Shown piece by piece: positions 15,917 to 23,964 of a stretch of DNA of 35,153 bases; within the stretch, counting starts at the first letter, position 1; each line of letters starts with the position of its first letter. The stretch comes from Streptomyces sp. NRRL F-4489 (lineage in GTDB: Bacteria > Actinomycetota > Actinomycetes > Streptomycetales > Streptomycetaceae), in NCBI RefSeq assembly GCF_001509485.1, contig NZ_LLZI01000257.1, positions 1 through 35,153 on the forward strand, read 5' to 3'. Below the pieces are notes generated by a model. It was not told where the DNA came from. It saw only the letters and a list, made by a program, of their open reading frames with translations, and made no database searches. The position numbers and the translations under genes were made by a program.

Positions 15917-18538
15917 CTATTCGGGCGGTGGCTCGGGAGTGAACCGCTGCCTCCGGCGCACCGCTCCGACGCCCGCCACCGCGCCCGCGGCCAGCGCCCC
16001 GGCCCCGCTCGCCGCCAGCCCCGCGGCCAGCCCCGGCGGCGTGTACGCGCACTCCAGCCGGGCCGCCCCGGCGGGCAGCGGCACGGCCGCCAGCCCCTCG
16101 AACGCCCGCGGCGGCCGGGCCGGCCCGCCGTCCACCGAACAGCCCCACCCGGGCACCGCCGGCAGCGTGAGCACCGTCGTCCCGGCCCGCCCCGGCCGCA
16201 GCCGCGCGGCCAGCCCGTGGCCGCCCGCGGTCAGCCGCACCGGCCCCTCCACCGCCCGCACCGCCGCCGCGAGCCGGCCCGGCGGCAGGCAGCCCACCGC
16301 CCGCTCCGGCACGTACGGCAGGCCCGGCCCGGCGAACCGCACCCGCACCACCCCGTCCGCCGGGACGGTCCCCAGCCGCCGCAGCGGATTGGCGGTGGTG
16401 TCCCACCGGCCCACCGCCCGCCAGCCCGTCCCCGGCCCGGCGACCTCGCCCGCGAACCACGGCACGTACACCAGCACCTGCCCGCCCGGGGTGCAGCGCG
16501 CGGTGAAGACCGTCCCGGCGGGGGCCGCCGCGCCGGGCGGGGCGGCACCGGGGGCGGCCGGCAGCAGCCAGCCGCCCGGGGCCCGCGCCGGGGCCGGGCC
16601 GCCTGCGGGCACCAGCCGCGGCACCTCGTAGAGGCGGGCGCCCAGCACCCGCTCCTGGCGGGCGAAGACGGTGTCCGGGCCGGGCGCCGGCAGCGGGCCG
16701 CGCCGCACTGCCAGCAGGGGCGCCGCCGGGCCCCGGGCGACGGTGTACCGGCCGCGCGGGCCCCCGCCCGGCGGCGTCAGCTGCGAACTGCTCACCGCCA
16801 TCAGCGCCCGGCCCACCGGGTCCTCGAAGCTCAGCGTGTGCCGGCCCCGGATGTACCAGCCGGCGCCCAGCCCGCGCAGCGCCCGCGCGGTCGCCGCCGG
16901 CACATAGCTGCTGTAGTACGCGCCGCCCTCGCCGCCGAGCAGCAGCGGATCGTTGTCGGCGAACTCGTGCGGGCCCGGGTCCGTACGGGAGCGCGGCCAG
17001 TCGTCGCGCGCCAGCAGCCCCCGCCGGGTGGCCAGCGCCCCCTGGGTCAGCGTCAGCTTCGGCCGGAACCACGGGATGGCGTCCCGTACGGCCGTCACCG
17101 TGTACGCCGTGTACGCCGCGCCCGCCGTGACCGCGCAGACCAGCGCCCCGGTGGCCGCCGCCCGCACCCGGGGCCGCACCCCGCCGCCCGCCAGGGCCAG
17201 CAGCGCGGCCAGCGCCACCGCGCCGCCGCCGGCCGCCACCACCCACGTCGCCGGGCCCACCGCCGCCCGGTCCCGGCAGCACCACAGCACCACCGCGACC
17301 AGCCCCGCGCCGGCCGCCAGCTCGCGCCGCCGCGGCCGGTGCGCCAGCGCCAGCCACGCCATCATCACCAGCACCCCGCTGAGCACGAACGCGGCCCGGA
17401 ACGGGCTCCCGTTGGGCAGCGCCAGCCCGTGCCACACCAGGATCGCCGGCCGCCACCCGAACGACACCGCCACCCCCACCGCCAGCACCGCCCACCCGGC
17501 CCGCACCCGGCCCGGTACCGCCCGGACGAACGGGAACGCGGCCACCAGCAGCAGCCCCAGCACCCCGATGGCGATCCGGGGCGCCGGCACGCCCGCGTAG
17601 CCGCCCGGCAGCAGCTGCGCCAGCATGTCCAGCGGCGGCGGCGCGCCCCGGTACACCGCCTCCGGCGGCGGCTGCGCGGCCCGGCTCGCCGCGAACGTCA
17701 CCGTCAGCACCGGCGCGGCCAGCGCGATCCCGGCGGCCGCCATGCCCGCCGCCCGCCCGGCCGCCCGCAGCCGCGCGCCGGCCGGCCCGGCGTCCTCGGT
17801 CAGCAGCCGCACCGCCAGCACCAGCCCGGTGGCCAGGGTGGCCATCGCCGCGGTGTAGAAGTTCCCGGCCCAGGCCAGCGCCACCAGCAGCGTCCCGGCC
17901 ACCCAGCGCACCCGCCGCAGGCACCAGTCCGCGGCGATCCCCAGCAGCGGCAGCGAGACCAGCCCCCACATCCACATCGGGTCGGCGTACCCGTCGTGCA
18001 GCACCCAGGCGCACAGCCCGTAGCCCACCGCCAGCAGCGCCCGCGGCACCCCCGGGCCCGGCCGCAGCCGCCCCAGCAGGACGGTCATCGCCGCCGCCCC
18101 GAGCCCGACGCACCCCAGCGTCACCAGGAACACCGGCAGATCCACCAGCTCCCGGGGGAACAGCTCCACCAGCCACGACAGCGGATTCATCAGATACGTG
18201 ACGAAATCCGGCAGGAACGGGACGCCGTAGCCGCTGCCCCAGTTGAAGAACAGGTCCCCGCGCGCCGTCCCGTGCAGCAGGTCCCACAGCCGGGCGTGGA
18301 AGGGAACGAACTGGTTGCCCAGGTCGTTCACGGCACGGGAGCGGGGCCCGAGCGGATAGCTGCCGTACGCCGCCAGCGCCAGGCAGTACGCGCCCATGGA
18401 CAGCAGCGCCGCGAGCCCGGGGGCCGCCGCCGCCCGCCACGGCCGGCCCGCGGGCGCGCCGCCGCCGGCCCGCGCCCGGGGGCGGGCAACCTCCCGGGCC
18501 CGTACGCCCTCTTGCGGTGCGGAAGGTGTCGGGCTCAC
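15917..18538 (-). CDS. YfhO-family membrane protein (GT-C type glycosyltransferase)
   Basis: The product has 873 residues. Residues 1-35 are cytoplasmic and disordered. Many membrane segments follow, such as ALLSMGAYCLALAAYG, VFLVTLGCVGLGAAAMTVLLG and LGVLGLLL-type stretches. An early outside loop contains VNDLGNQFVPFHARLWD and FFNWGSGYGVPFLPD, typical of YfhO proteins. The last 350 or so residues are an extracytoplasmic, Trp- and Pro-rich part ending with one helix (LAAGLAASGAGALAAGAVAGVG). In Bacillus subtilis, YfhO transfers sugar from a polyprenyl carrier made by CsbB to lipoteichoic acid. The same three functions are encoded together here, so a role in decorating a wall polymer is likely. 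The GTG start at 18538 has GGGAGGAG upstream. It is the first gene of the operon. Confidence 0.88.
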   Translation of the reverse strand: MSPTPSAPQEGVRAREVARPRARAGGGAPAGRPWRAAAAPGLAALLSMGAYCLALAAYGSYPLGPRSRAVNDLGNQFVPFHARLWDLLHGTARGDLFFNWGSGYGVPFLPDFVTYLMNPLSWLVELFPRELVDLPVFLVTLGCVGLGAAAMTVLLGRLRPGPGVPRALLAVGYGLCAWVLHDGYADPMWMWGLVSLPLLGIAADWCLRRVRWVAGTLLVALAWAGNFYTAAMATLATGLVLAVRLLTEDAGPAGARLRAAGRAAGMAAAGIALAAPVLTVTFAASRAAQPPPEAVYRGAPPPLDMLAQLLPGGYAGVPAPRIAIGVLGLLLVAAFPFVRAVPGRVRAGWAVLAVGVAVSFGWRPAILVWHGLALPNGSPFRAAFVLSGVLVMMAWLALAHRPRRRELAAGAGLVAVVLWCCRDRAAVGPATWVVAAGGGAVALAALLALAGGGVRPRVRAAATGALVCAVTAGAAYTAYTVTAVRDAIPWFRPKLTLTQGALATRRGLLARDDWPRSRTDPGPHEFADNDPLLLGGEGGAYYSSYVPAATARALRGLGAGWYIRGRHTLSFEDPVGRALMAVSSSQLTPPGGGPRGRYTVARGPAAPLLAVRRGPLPAPGPDTVFARQERVLGARLYEVPRLVPAGGPAPARAPGGWLLPAAPGAAPPGAAAPAGTVFTARCTPGGQVLVYVPWFAGEVAGPGTGWRAVGRWDTTANPLRRLGTVPADGVVRVRFAGPGLPYVPERAVGCLPPGRLAAAVRAVEGPVRLTAGGHGLAARLRPGRAGTTVLTLPAVPGWGCSVDGGPARPPRAFEGLAAVPLPAGAARLECAYTPPGLAAGLAASGAGALAAGAVAGVGAVRRRQRFTPEPPPE

Positions 18539-18611
18539 CGTCGCTCCTCCCGGGTCGGCGCAGCAGCCCGCGCACGGGGCGCGACGACCGAGTTAGATGG
18601 CTTGACGAGGT

Positions 18612-18639
18612 GGATGGATGTGGCGTGGATGAATGTGGC
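18612..18639. repeat. Imperfect direct repeats in the divergent promoter region
   Basis: Two 13-bp copies differing at one base (18612-18624 and 18627-18639, core ATGTGGC) lie with a 15-bp period in the 214-bp region between the YfhO-like gene and the GT2 gene. This region (18539-18752) is clearly poorer in GC than its surroundings and holds both promoters. The repeats could be a regulator site on one face of the helix. Confidence 0.4.
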
Positions 18640-18752
18640 TTGTTATGACGACTTGGGGCCTTGATTGCTCAATGCCTTGATGATCCGTTTTACCCCGGAG
18701 GGGGCGGGGTAGGGCGGGGACCCGCAGGGAAGGAACGGAGGCCGCGCTTCCC

Positions 18753-20852
18753 GTGTCCGAGAACGCCGCCGGCGCCACCGACGCCGGCCACGCCGAACGG
18801 CGCGATCGCTCATCCGACCGCGCCGCCGCGCCGGGCCGCCCGGACGGTCCCGGTCCGGCCGTCACCGTGATCGTGCCCGTCCACAACACCCGCCGCTACC
18901 TCGACCGCAGCCTCGGCTCGGTCTTCACCCAGACGCTCGACCCGGACCGGATCGAGATCATCGCGGTGGACGACGGCTCCACCGACGGCAGCGCCGCCTG
19001 GCTCGACGCGGCCGCCGCCGAGCACCCCCGGCTCACCGTCGTCCACCAGCCCCCCTCCGGCGGCGCCGGCAAGCCCCGCAACGTCGGCCTGGACCGCGCC
19101 ACCGGCGACTACGTCTTCTTCCTCGACTCCGACGACCACCTGGGCCCCGAGGCCCTGGAGCGCATGGTGGCGATGGCCGAGGAGCACGGCTCCGACATCG
19201 TCCACGGCCGGATCGTCGGCGCCGGCGGCCGCGGCGCCCCCGTGGACCTGCGCACCACCAGCCCCCGCGTCTCGGTCTTCGACTCGCCCGTCTACTGGAC
19301 CCTGGCCGCCTACAAGCTCTTCCGCCGCGCGTTCCTGGAACGGCACCGGCTGCGGTTCGTGGAGGGCCGGCTGCTCGCCGAGGACCTGCCGTTCGGCATC
19401 GCCGCCCTGCTGCGCGCCGGCACCGTCTCCGTCGTCGCCGACCACGACTGCTACTACCTCCACGGCCGCCCCGACGACAGCAACGCCTCCCGCCAGGACG
19501 TGGACTGGCCCGACTACCTGGACTACATCGGCACCGTGCTGGCGGGCCTGGCGGACGAGGTGCCGCCCGGCCCGGACCGCGACCGGCTCATGGTCCGCCA
19601 CTTCCACGGCGAGATACTCATGCCGTTCGCGGCCCCCTACCTCGCCCGCGACGAGGCCGGCCGGCGCGCGATGCGCGAGGCCGCGCGGCCCCTGGTCGAC
19701 CGCTACCTCACCGACCGGGTCCTCACCGCCCTCCCGCCCCGCCTCCGCCTCCGGGCGCACTGCCTCCGCACCGGTCTGGCCGCCGAACTGGCCGCCGTGG
19801 TCCATGCCGATACCGGGCCCGGCCCGGTGCCGATCCGCGTCGAGAACGGCCGCGCGTACGCCGCCTATCCGACCTTCCGCACGCCGGTGGGGGCGGTGCC
19901 GGACGGCCCCGAGGACGCCGTGCGGCCGCTGCCGGACGGGCCCCAGGACTCCGTACGCCCGCTGCCGGACGGCCCGGACGTCCCGCTACGCCCGCTGCCG
20001 GACGGCCTCCACGACCTCACCGACCGGGTCGCCGTCCGCCAGCGCCTGGACCGCGTCGAGTGGGTCGGCGGCGTCCTCCACCTGCACGGCACCGCCGCCC
20101 TGCCCCCGCTCGGCCCCGCCACCGCCGAACTCGTCCTGCACCGCGCCGGCGCCCACCTCCGCGTCCCCGCCGACACCGCCCCCGACGGCAGCTGGCACGC
20201 CGCCCTCGACCCGGCCGCGGCCGCCGCCGGCCGGCCGCTCGCGGACGGCGTGTGGGGGCTGAAGATCGCGGTCACGGCGTACGGGGACGCCGGGCCGGCC
20301 GGAACGGAGGAAAACGGCGGCGGCCCGGCGGGGCCCGGGGAGGCCCGGCCCGGCCTCCGCCGGGAGGCGTGGCTCGTCCCCGAGGGCGGCGCGTCCGCCA
20401 CCGACACCACCGCCCGGGTCATCAGCCACGGCCCCGAGGGCCCCACCGTCGCCGCCCTCTTCCTCTCCACCCCGCACGGCCATCTGCACCTCGACCTCGA
20501 CCACGACGGCGCCCGCCGCCCGCTCGGCACCGACCTGCACGGCGAGGCCACCCGCACCCGCACCGGCCGCGCCACCGTCGACGCCCGCCTCACCCTCCCC
20601 GGCTGCCCTGCCGACGCCGCCCTCCAGCTCGTCCTGCGCGACGCCACCCGCACCGTCGCCCTGCGTACGACGGTCGAACGGGCCGCCGGCGACCGCTACC
20701 GCACCTGCTCCCGCCTCCGCGGCGGCCCCCCGGGCACCTGGCAGGTCGCCCTCCGCCTCACCGCCGGCACCCTCCGCCGCGAACTCCCGGTCCGCACCCG
20801 GGGCGGCCGCCGGACACTCCGGCTGACGGTGCCGGGAGACGGCGGGCCCTGA
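18753..20852 (+). CDS. GT2 family glycosyltransferase with C-terminal beta-rich region
   Basis: The product has 699 residues. After a disordered start, the GT2 domain runs from about 36 to 270 with VTVIVPVHN (37-45), DDGS (73-76), GGAGKPRN (103-110) and LDSDD (124-128), all intact, so it should be catalytically active. Pro/Asp-rich 11-residue repeats (about 382-425) form a linker. A beta-rich C-terminal half of about 270 residues follows, with VEWVGGVLHLHGTA near 432, a pattern shared with the TagF-like protein at 31066-34803. The GTG start has GGAGG 11 nt upstream. It probably adds a sugar or polyol unit to a wall polymer at the inner membrane face; donor and acceptor cannot be told. It is divergent from the YfhO-like operon. 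Confidence 0.87.
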   Translation: MSENAAGATDAGHAERRDRSSDRAAAPGRPDGPGPAVTVIVPVHNTRRYLDRSLGSVFTQTLDPDRIEIIAVDDGSTDGSAAWLDAAAAEHPRLTVVHQPPSGGAGKPRNVGLDRATGDYVFFLDSDDHLGPEALERMVAMAEEHGSDIVHGRIVGAGGRGAPVDLRTTSPRVSVFDSPVYWTLAAYKLFRRAFLERHRLRFVEGRLLAEDLPFGIAALLRAGTVSVVADHDCYYLHGRPDDSNASRQDVDWPDYLDYIGTVLAGLADEVPPGPDRDRLMVRHFHGEILMPFAAPYLARDEAGRRAMREAARPLVDRYLTDRVLTALPPRLRLRAHCLRTGLAAELAAVVHADTGPGPVPIRVENGRAYAAYPTFRTPVGAVPDGPEDAVRPLPDGPQDSVRPLPDGPDVPLRPLPDGLHDLTDRVAVRQRLDRVEWVGGVLHLHGTAALPPLGPATAELVLHRAGAHLRVPADTAPDGSWHAALDPAAAAAGRPLADGVWGLKIAVTAYGDAGPAGTEENGGGPAGPGEARPGLRREAWLVPEGGASATDTTARVISHGPEGPTVAALFLSTPHGHLHLDLDHDGARRPLGTDLHGEATRTRTGRATVDARLTLPGCPADAALQLVLRDATRTVALRTTVERAAGDRYRTCSRLRGGPPGTWQVALRLTAGTLRRELPVRTRGGRRTLRLTVPGDGGP
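19896..20027. repeat. 33-bp in-frame minisatellite (4 units)
   Basis: Units begin at 19896, 19929, 19962 and 19995. Each encodes an 11-residue version of LPDGPxDxVRP; the fourth is the most diverged. The repeat makes the linker between the catalytic and C-terminal halves of the GT2 protein. Confidence 0.8.
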
Positions 20853-20955
20853 GGGACGGCGGCCCTGAGGAACCGGGCGGCTGACGGGGCACGAGCCGAG
20901 GAGTGGGGGCGGGGGCAGGGGTGAGGCGCACGGCCCGTCCGGCCGCCCCGCCGCC

Positions 20956-21942
20956 TCAGACCGCCGCCGGGAACGCGTACCGCACCCCCGTCAGCCGCTC
21001 CGACACCTCCCACAGCCGCCGCCCCGTCCCCGGATCGGCCGCCGCGTCCGCCAGCCGCACCCGCACCGGCGCGCCCCGCAGCTCCCCCGGCCCGTCCGGC
21101 CCGATGAACTCCCCGCCCGCCACGCCCGGTTCGGTCGCCGCGTACAGCTGCGGCAGCGCGCCCCGCTCCGGCGGCTGGGCGAGCAGCGGATTGCCGATCC
21201 GCCCGAACACCACCCGCCACAGGCCCACCGTCCCGTTGGTCTGCAGCCCGGTCGCGGTGTAGCCGGGGTGCGCCAGCACACTGCGCACCGGGCTGCCGGC
21301 CGCGGTCAGCCGCCGGTGGAGCTCCCGGCCGAAAACGGCGTTGGCGAACTTCGACCGGTTGTAGAAGCCCATCGGGGAGTAGCCGCGCGCCCCGTCGAGG
21401 TCGTCGAAGCGCAGCCGCGCGTTCCGGTTCCGGTGGTTGACCGAGCTGACCGTCACCACCCGGGGGTCGCGCCCGGCCGCCAGCCGCTCGAGCAGCAGCC
21501 CGGTGAGCGCGAAGTGCCCCAGGTGGTTGCAGGCGAACTGCAGCTCGTGGCCCTGCGCGCTCAGCGTGCGCGGCGGGGCCATCACGCCCGCGTTGTTGAC
21601 CAGGACGTCCAGCCGCGGGTGGTCGGCGCACAGCCGCTCGGCGAAGGCGCGTACCGAGTCCAGGTCGGCGAGGTCGAGCCGGCGCACCTCCAGCCGGGCG
21701 TCCGGCTGCCCGGCGGTGATCTCGGCGGCCGTCCGCCGCCCCTTGGCCTCGTCGCGCACCGCGAGGACGACGTGCCCGCCCCGCCGGGCGAGCGCCCGCG
21801 CGGTCTCCCGCCCGAGCCCGCTGCTGGCCCCCGTCACGACGAACACCCGCCCCCGCAGCCCGGGCATCCGCTCGGCGTTCCACGCCGGCCCCGGCTCCCG
21901 CTGGTCTTTCCGCTCCCGCTGTCCCCGCTCATCACGCGTCAT
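20956..21942 (-). CDS. Short-chain dehydrogenase/reductase (SDR)
   Basis: The product has 328 residues. The cofactor loop is TGASSGLG (37-44), followed by DLADLDSV, NNAGVMAPP, VTVSSVNH and the catalytic YNRSK. This fits the retinol dehydrogenase or protochlorophyllide-reductase-like branch of NAD(P)-dependent SDRs; the substrate is unknown. The first 25 residues are charged and probably disordered. The start at 21942 fits a promoter with -35 TTGACA (21978-21973), a 17-bp spacer, -10 CAAGGT (21955-21950) and a 7-nt gap to the ATG, giving a leaderless mRNA. A 17-bp operator overlaps the -35, so the divergent TetR protein probably represses it. It is convergent with the GT2 gene to its left. Confidence 0.92.
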   Translation of the reverse strand: MTRDERGQRERKDQREPGPAWNAERMPGLRGRVFVVTGASSGLGRETARALARRGGHVVLAVRDEAKGRRTAAEITAGQPDARLEVRRLDLADLDSVRAFAERLCADHPRLDVLVNNAGVMAPPRTLSAQGHELQFACNHLGHFALTGLLLERLAAGRDPRVVTVSSVNHRNRNARLRFDDLDGARGYSPMGFYNRSKFANAVFGRELHRRLTAAGSPVRSVLAHPGYTATGLQTNGTVGLWRVVFGRIGNPLLAQPPERGALPQLYAATEPGVAGGEFIGPDGPGELRGAPVRVRLADAAADPGTGRRLWEVSERLTGVRYAFPAAV

Positions 21943-21949
21943 GCGGCAC

Positions 21950-21978
21950 ACCTTGCCCACTTTGGCACTCAGTGTCAA
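21950..21978 (-). promoter_or_regulatory. SDR promoter with overlapping TetR operator
   Basis: TTGACA (21978-21973), a 17-bp spacer and CAAGGT (21955-21950) lie 7 nt before the SDR ATG. The near-palindrome TTGGCACT-C-AGTGTCAA covers 21962-21978 (7 of 8 pairs match) and includes the -35. It is placed as expected for a repressor encoded by the divergent TetR gene. Confidence 0.7.
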
Positions 21979-22034
21979 TACCGCCCATCAGTGCCGCGTC
22001 CGCCGCGCGGTGCCATCCCCCCTTCCCCCCTCGG

Positions 22035-22040
22035 TACCCT
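22035..22040 (+). promoter_or_regulatory. -10 element of TetR gene, probable leaderless start
   Basis: TACCCT fits TAnnnT and ends 6 nt before the GTG at 22047. No ribosome binding site is visible, so transcription probably starts at or next to the GTG. No clear -35 was seen. Confidence 0.5.
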
Positions 22041-22046
22041 GGTCCG

Positions 22047-22685
22047 GTGACCACCCGCCCCGCCGCCTCCCTGGCCCAGCGCAAACGCCAAGTCGTCTCC
22101 GACGAGCTGACCGGCGCCGCGCTCCAACTCCTGGCGCAGAAGGGCTACGACGCGGTCACCATCGACGAGATCGTCGCCACCGCGGGCGTCTCCCGGCGCA
22201 CCTTCTTCCGCTACTTCGCGTCCAAGGAGGACGTGGTCGTCCGCTTCCTGGCCGACCTCGGCGCCGGTATGTGCGCGGAACTGGCCGCCCGCCCGGCCGC
22301 CGAACCGCCCTCCGCCGCGCTCCGGCACGCCGTCGCGGCCGCCCTCGCCCCCTGCGGCGACCGCGGCGACCACGCCGACCGCGCCCTGCGGGTCGTCCAG
22401 CTGATCCTGGGCACCCCGGCGCTGCACGCCCGCTTCCTGGAACGCCAGGCCCAGTGGCGCGACGACCTGACCGCGGAACTGGCCCGCCGCCTGGACCTCG
22501 ACCCGGCCACCGCCCTGCGTCCCCACCTGGCCGCCGGGATGGCCCTCACCGCCTTCAACACCGTCCTCGCCCGCTGGAGCGGCAGCGACGGCACCGAGCG
22601 GCCCGCCCCCCTGGTCGACCGCGCCTTCACGGTCCTCGCACCGGCCCTGGACGCGCACGAGCCGGAGCCCGGGCCGGCCCCCTGA
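22047..22685 (+). CDS. TetR/AcrR family transcriptional regulator
   Basis: The product has 212 residues. The helix-turn-helix region spans about residues 12-58 (ELTGAALQLLAQKGYDAVTIDE and VSRRTFFRYFASKEDV). The C-terminal part is helical, with a segment HARFLERQAQWRDDLTAELARRL typical of TetR proteins of the MftR-like C-domain type. It is divergent from the SDR gene with a clear operator between them, so it probably represses the SDR gene, and itself, until a small molecule binds. The GTG at 22047 is chosen over an upstream ATG at 21972 because conserved sequence starts near it and a -10-like TACCCT lies 6 nt upstream. Confidence 0.9.
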   Translation: MTTRPAASLAQRKRQVVSDELTGAALQLLAQKGYDAVTIDEIVATAGVSRRTFFRYFASKEDVVVRFLADLGAGMCAELAARPAAEPPSAALRHAVAAALAPCGDRGDHADRALRVVQLILGTPALHARFLERQAQWRDDLTAELARRLDLDPATALRPHLAAGMALTAFNTVLARWSGSDGTERPAPLVDRAFTVLAPALDAHEPEPGPAP

Positions 22686-22698
22686 GAGGCCCGACGGC

Positions 22699-22729
22699 TT
22701 GACCCTCCCGCAACAGGAGGCCCTACCGT
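22699..22729 (+). promoter_or_regulatory. Candidate promoter of the DUF2268 gene
   Basis: TTGACC at 22699-22704 and TACCGT at 22724-22729 are separated by 19 bases; the -10 ends 8 nt before the ATG at 22738. AGGAGG at 22715-22720 lies in the spacer, 17 nt from the ATG, and would be transcribed only from a more distant promoter. Confidence 0.45.
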
Positions 22730-22737
22730 CCAACCCC

Positions 22738-23625
22738 ATGAAGATCGTTGTCCACGACACCGCGGCCGCGATGGCCGACCTGCTCCGCCGCCCGCCCGCC
22801 GAACGCCCCGACTCCTTCCGCGAGATGCTCGCCCCGCTCCAGCGGATGATGCCCCCGGGCGCCGGCCTGGACCTCGCCCAGCAGTACAGCAGCGGCACCG
22901 GCCTCCTGCGCGACCGCGACGACCCGCGCCTCCCGACCGCCCTCCGGCAGATGGAGGAGGCGAACGTCTGGGGCCGCGTCGAGGACGCGCTCACCACCGC
23001 CTGGGACCGCATCCGTACGGCCGTGCCCGGCATCAAGCACGCCGAGACCGTCCACGTCGCCCTCGTCCTCGGCGACCCCGACGACGACCACCTGGTCCGC
23101 CGCAGCGCCGGCTACCTGGGCTTCGGCGGCATCCCCGGCGCGATCGTGCTGGTCATGTGGCCCACCGCCACCAGCCTCCGGAAGATCCCGCACGCCGCCG
23201 CCCACGAACTCCACCACAACGTCCGCTACGCCAACGTCGTCTGGAACCCGATGACCGTCACGGTCGGCGAACACGTCATCTCCGAGGGGCTGGCCGAGGC
23301 GTTCGTCCGCGAACTGGCCGGCGAAGAGGCCATGGGCCCGTGGGCCACGGCACTCACCGGCGCCGACCTCGACGCCGCCTACGAGAAGATCGCCGCCGCC
23401 GTCGACGTCGCCGGGATGGCCAACCTCACCCCGTACGTCTTCGGCGACGCCACCGCCCGGCTCACCGGCCAGGAGCCCGTCGGCCTCCCGGACTTCGCCG
23501 GCTACGCCGCCGGCCTCCGCATCGCCGACGCCCACCTCACCGCCACCGGCCTCACCGCCGCCCACAGCACCGCCCTTCCGGCCCGCGAAATCCTCACCAA
23601 CGCGGGCATCCCTACGACGGCGTAA
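22738..23625 (+). CDS. DUF2268-type putative zinc metalloprotease
   Basis: The product has 295 residues. The zinc-binding signature HELHH is at 156-160 in HAAAHELHHNVRY, and EGLAEAFVRELAG downstream is likely to supply the third ligand, matching the DUF2268 predicted zinc-dependent protease family. There is no signal peptide, so it is probably cytoplasmic. The start at 22738 (MKIVVHDTAAAMADLL) is chosen because family similarity begins there; a frame-extending TTG at 22699 is part of the promoter. It follows the TetR gene by 52 bases on the same strand but seems to have its own promoter. The substrate is unknown. Confidence 0.87.
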   Translation: MKIVVHDTAAAMADLLRRPPAERPDSFREMLAPLQRMMPPGAGLDLAQQYSSGTGLLRDRDDPRLPTALRQMEEANVWGRVEDALTTAWDRIRTAVPGIKHAETVHVALVLGDPDDDHLVRRSAGYLGFGGIPGAIVLVMWPTATSLRKIPHAAAHELHHNVRYANVVWNPMTVTVGEHVISEGLAEAFVRELAGEEAMGPWATALTGADLDAAYEKIAAAVDVAGMANLTPYVFGDATARLTGQEPVGLPDFAGYAAGLRIADAHLTATGLTAAHSTALPAREILTNAGIPTTA

Positions 23626-23964
23626 CGGCTTTACGCGGCAGGGGCAGTGGCGCTCAACGCCCGGCAGTCACTCCAACCAGCAGGCGTACGCGGCCATGAA
23701 CGTCTCCCCAACGAGGCAACGGCATACGGGGACGAGCCCAGCCGGGCATCGGCGGGCTCCCCTGACCGTGCGCCCACCCACCCGACAGCAGTGGCCGGAA
23801 ATCCGCCCGAGGCGGCTTCGGCCAAGCCGGCGCGCCAGGCACGCCCGGGGCGCTTTCTCCATAGCCCGGGGGCGTGTTGTTGTTCTATAAAGGCTAGAAC
23901 AAATGGATGGGGGCGGGGTCGGGGAACGGTGGACGGCCTCCCCGCCAAGTCATAGGGAGATTGC
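23626..23964. other. Intergenic region before the secreted hydrolase
   Basis: This 339-base stretch holds no convincing gene. The open frames in it lack homologous-looking sequence; one minus-strand mini-frame of 10 codons (ATG at about 23700, after GGGGAGA) is too short to judge. The right end (23870-23910) is strikingly AT-rich for this genome and contains the inverted repeat at 23880-23902. The hydrolase's ribosome binding site GGGAG lies just before 23965. Confidence 0.6.
23880..23902. promoter_or_regulatory. AT-rich perfect inverted repeat (operator candidate)
   Basis: TTGTTCTA (23880-23887) and TAGAACAA (23895-23902) are perfect complements around a 7-bp spacer containing TAAAGG. The site lies 62-85 bases before the secreted hydrolase ATG, where a promoter is expected. 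Its AT content contrasts sharply with the flanks. Confidence 0.5.

Noticed and set aside
15821..18664. Plus-strand open frame of over 900 codons opposite the YfhO-like gene
   Set aside because: Low-complexity Arg/Pro/Gln sequence; the minus strand has clear membrane segments and family motifs.
23631..23862. Small minus-strand frames in the gap before the secreted hydrolase
   Set aside because: Cys/Arg-rich translations without motif or conserved start; codon use is mixed and one frame simply continues antisense to the hydrolase.
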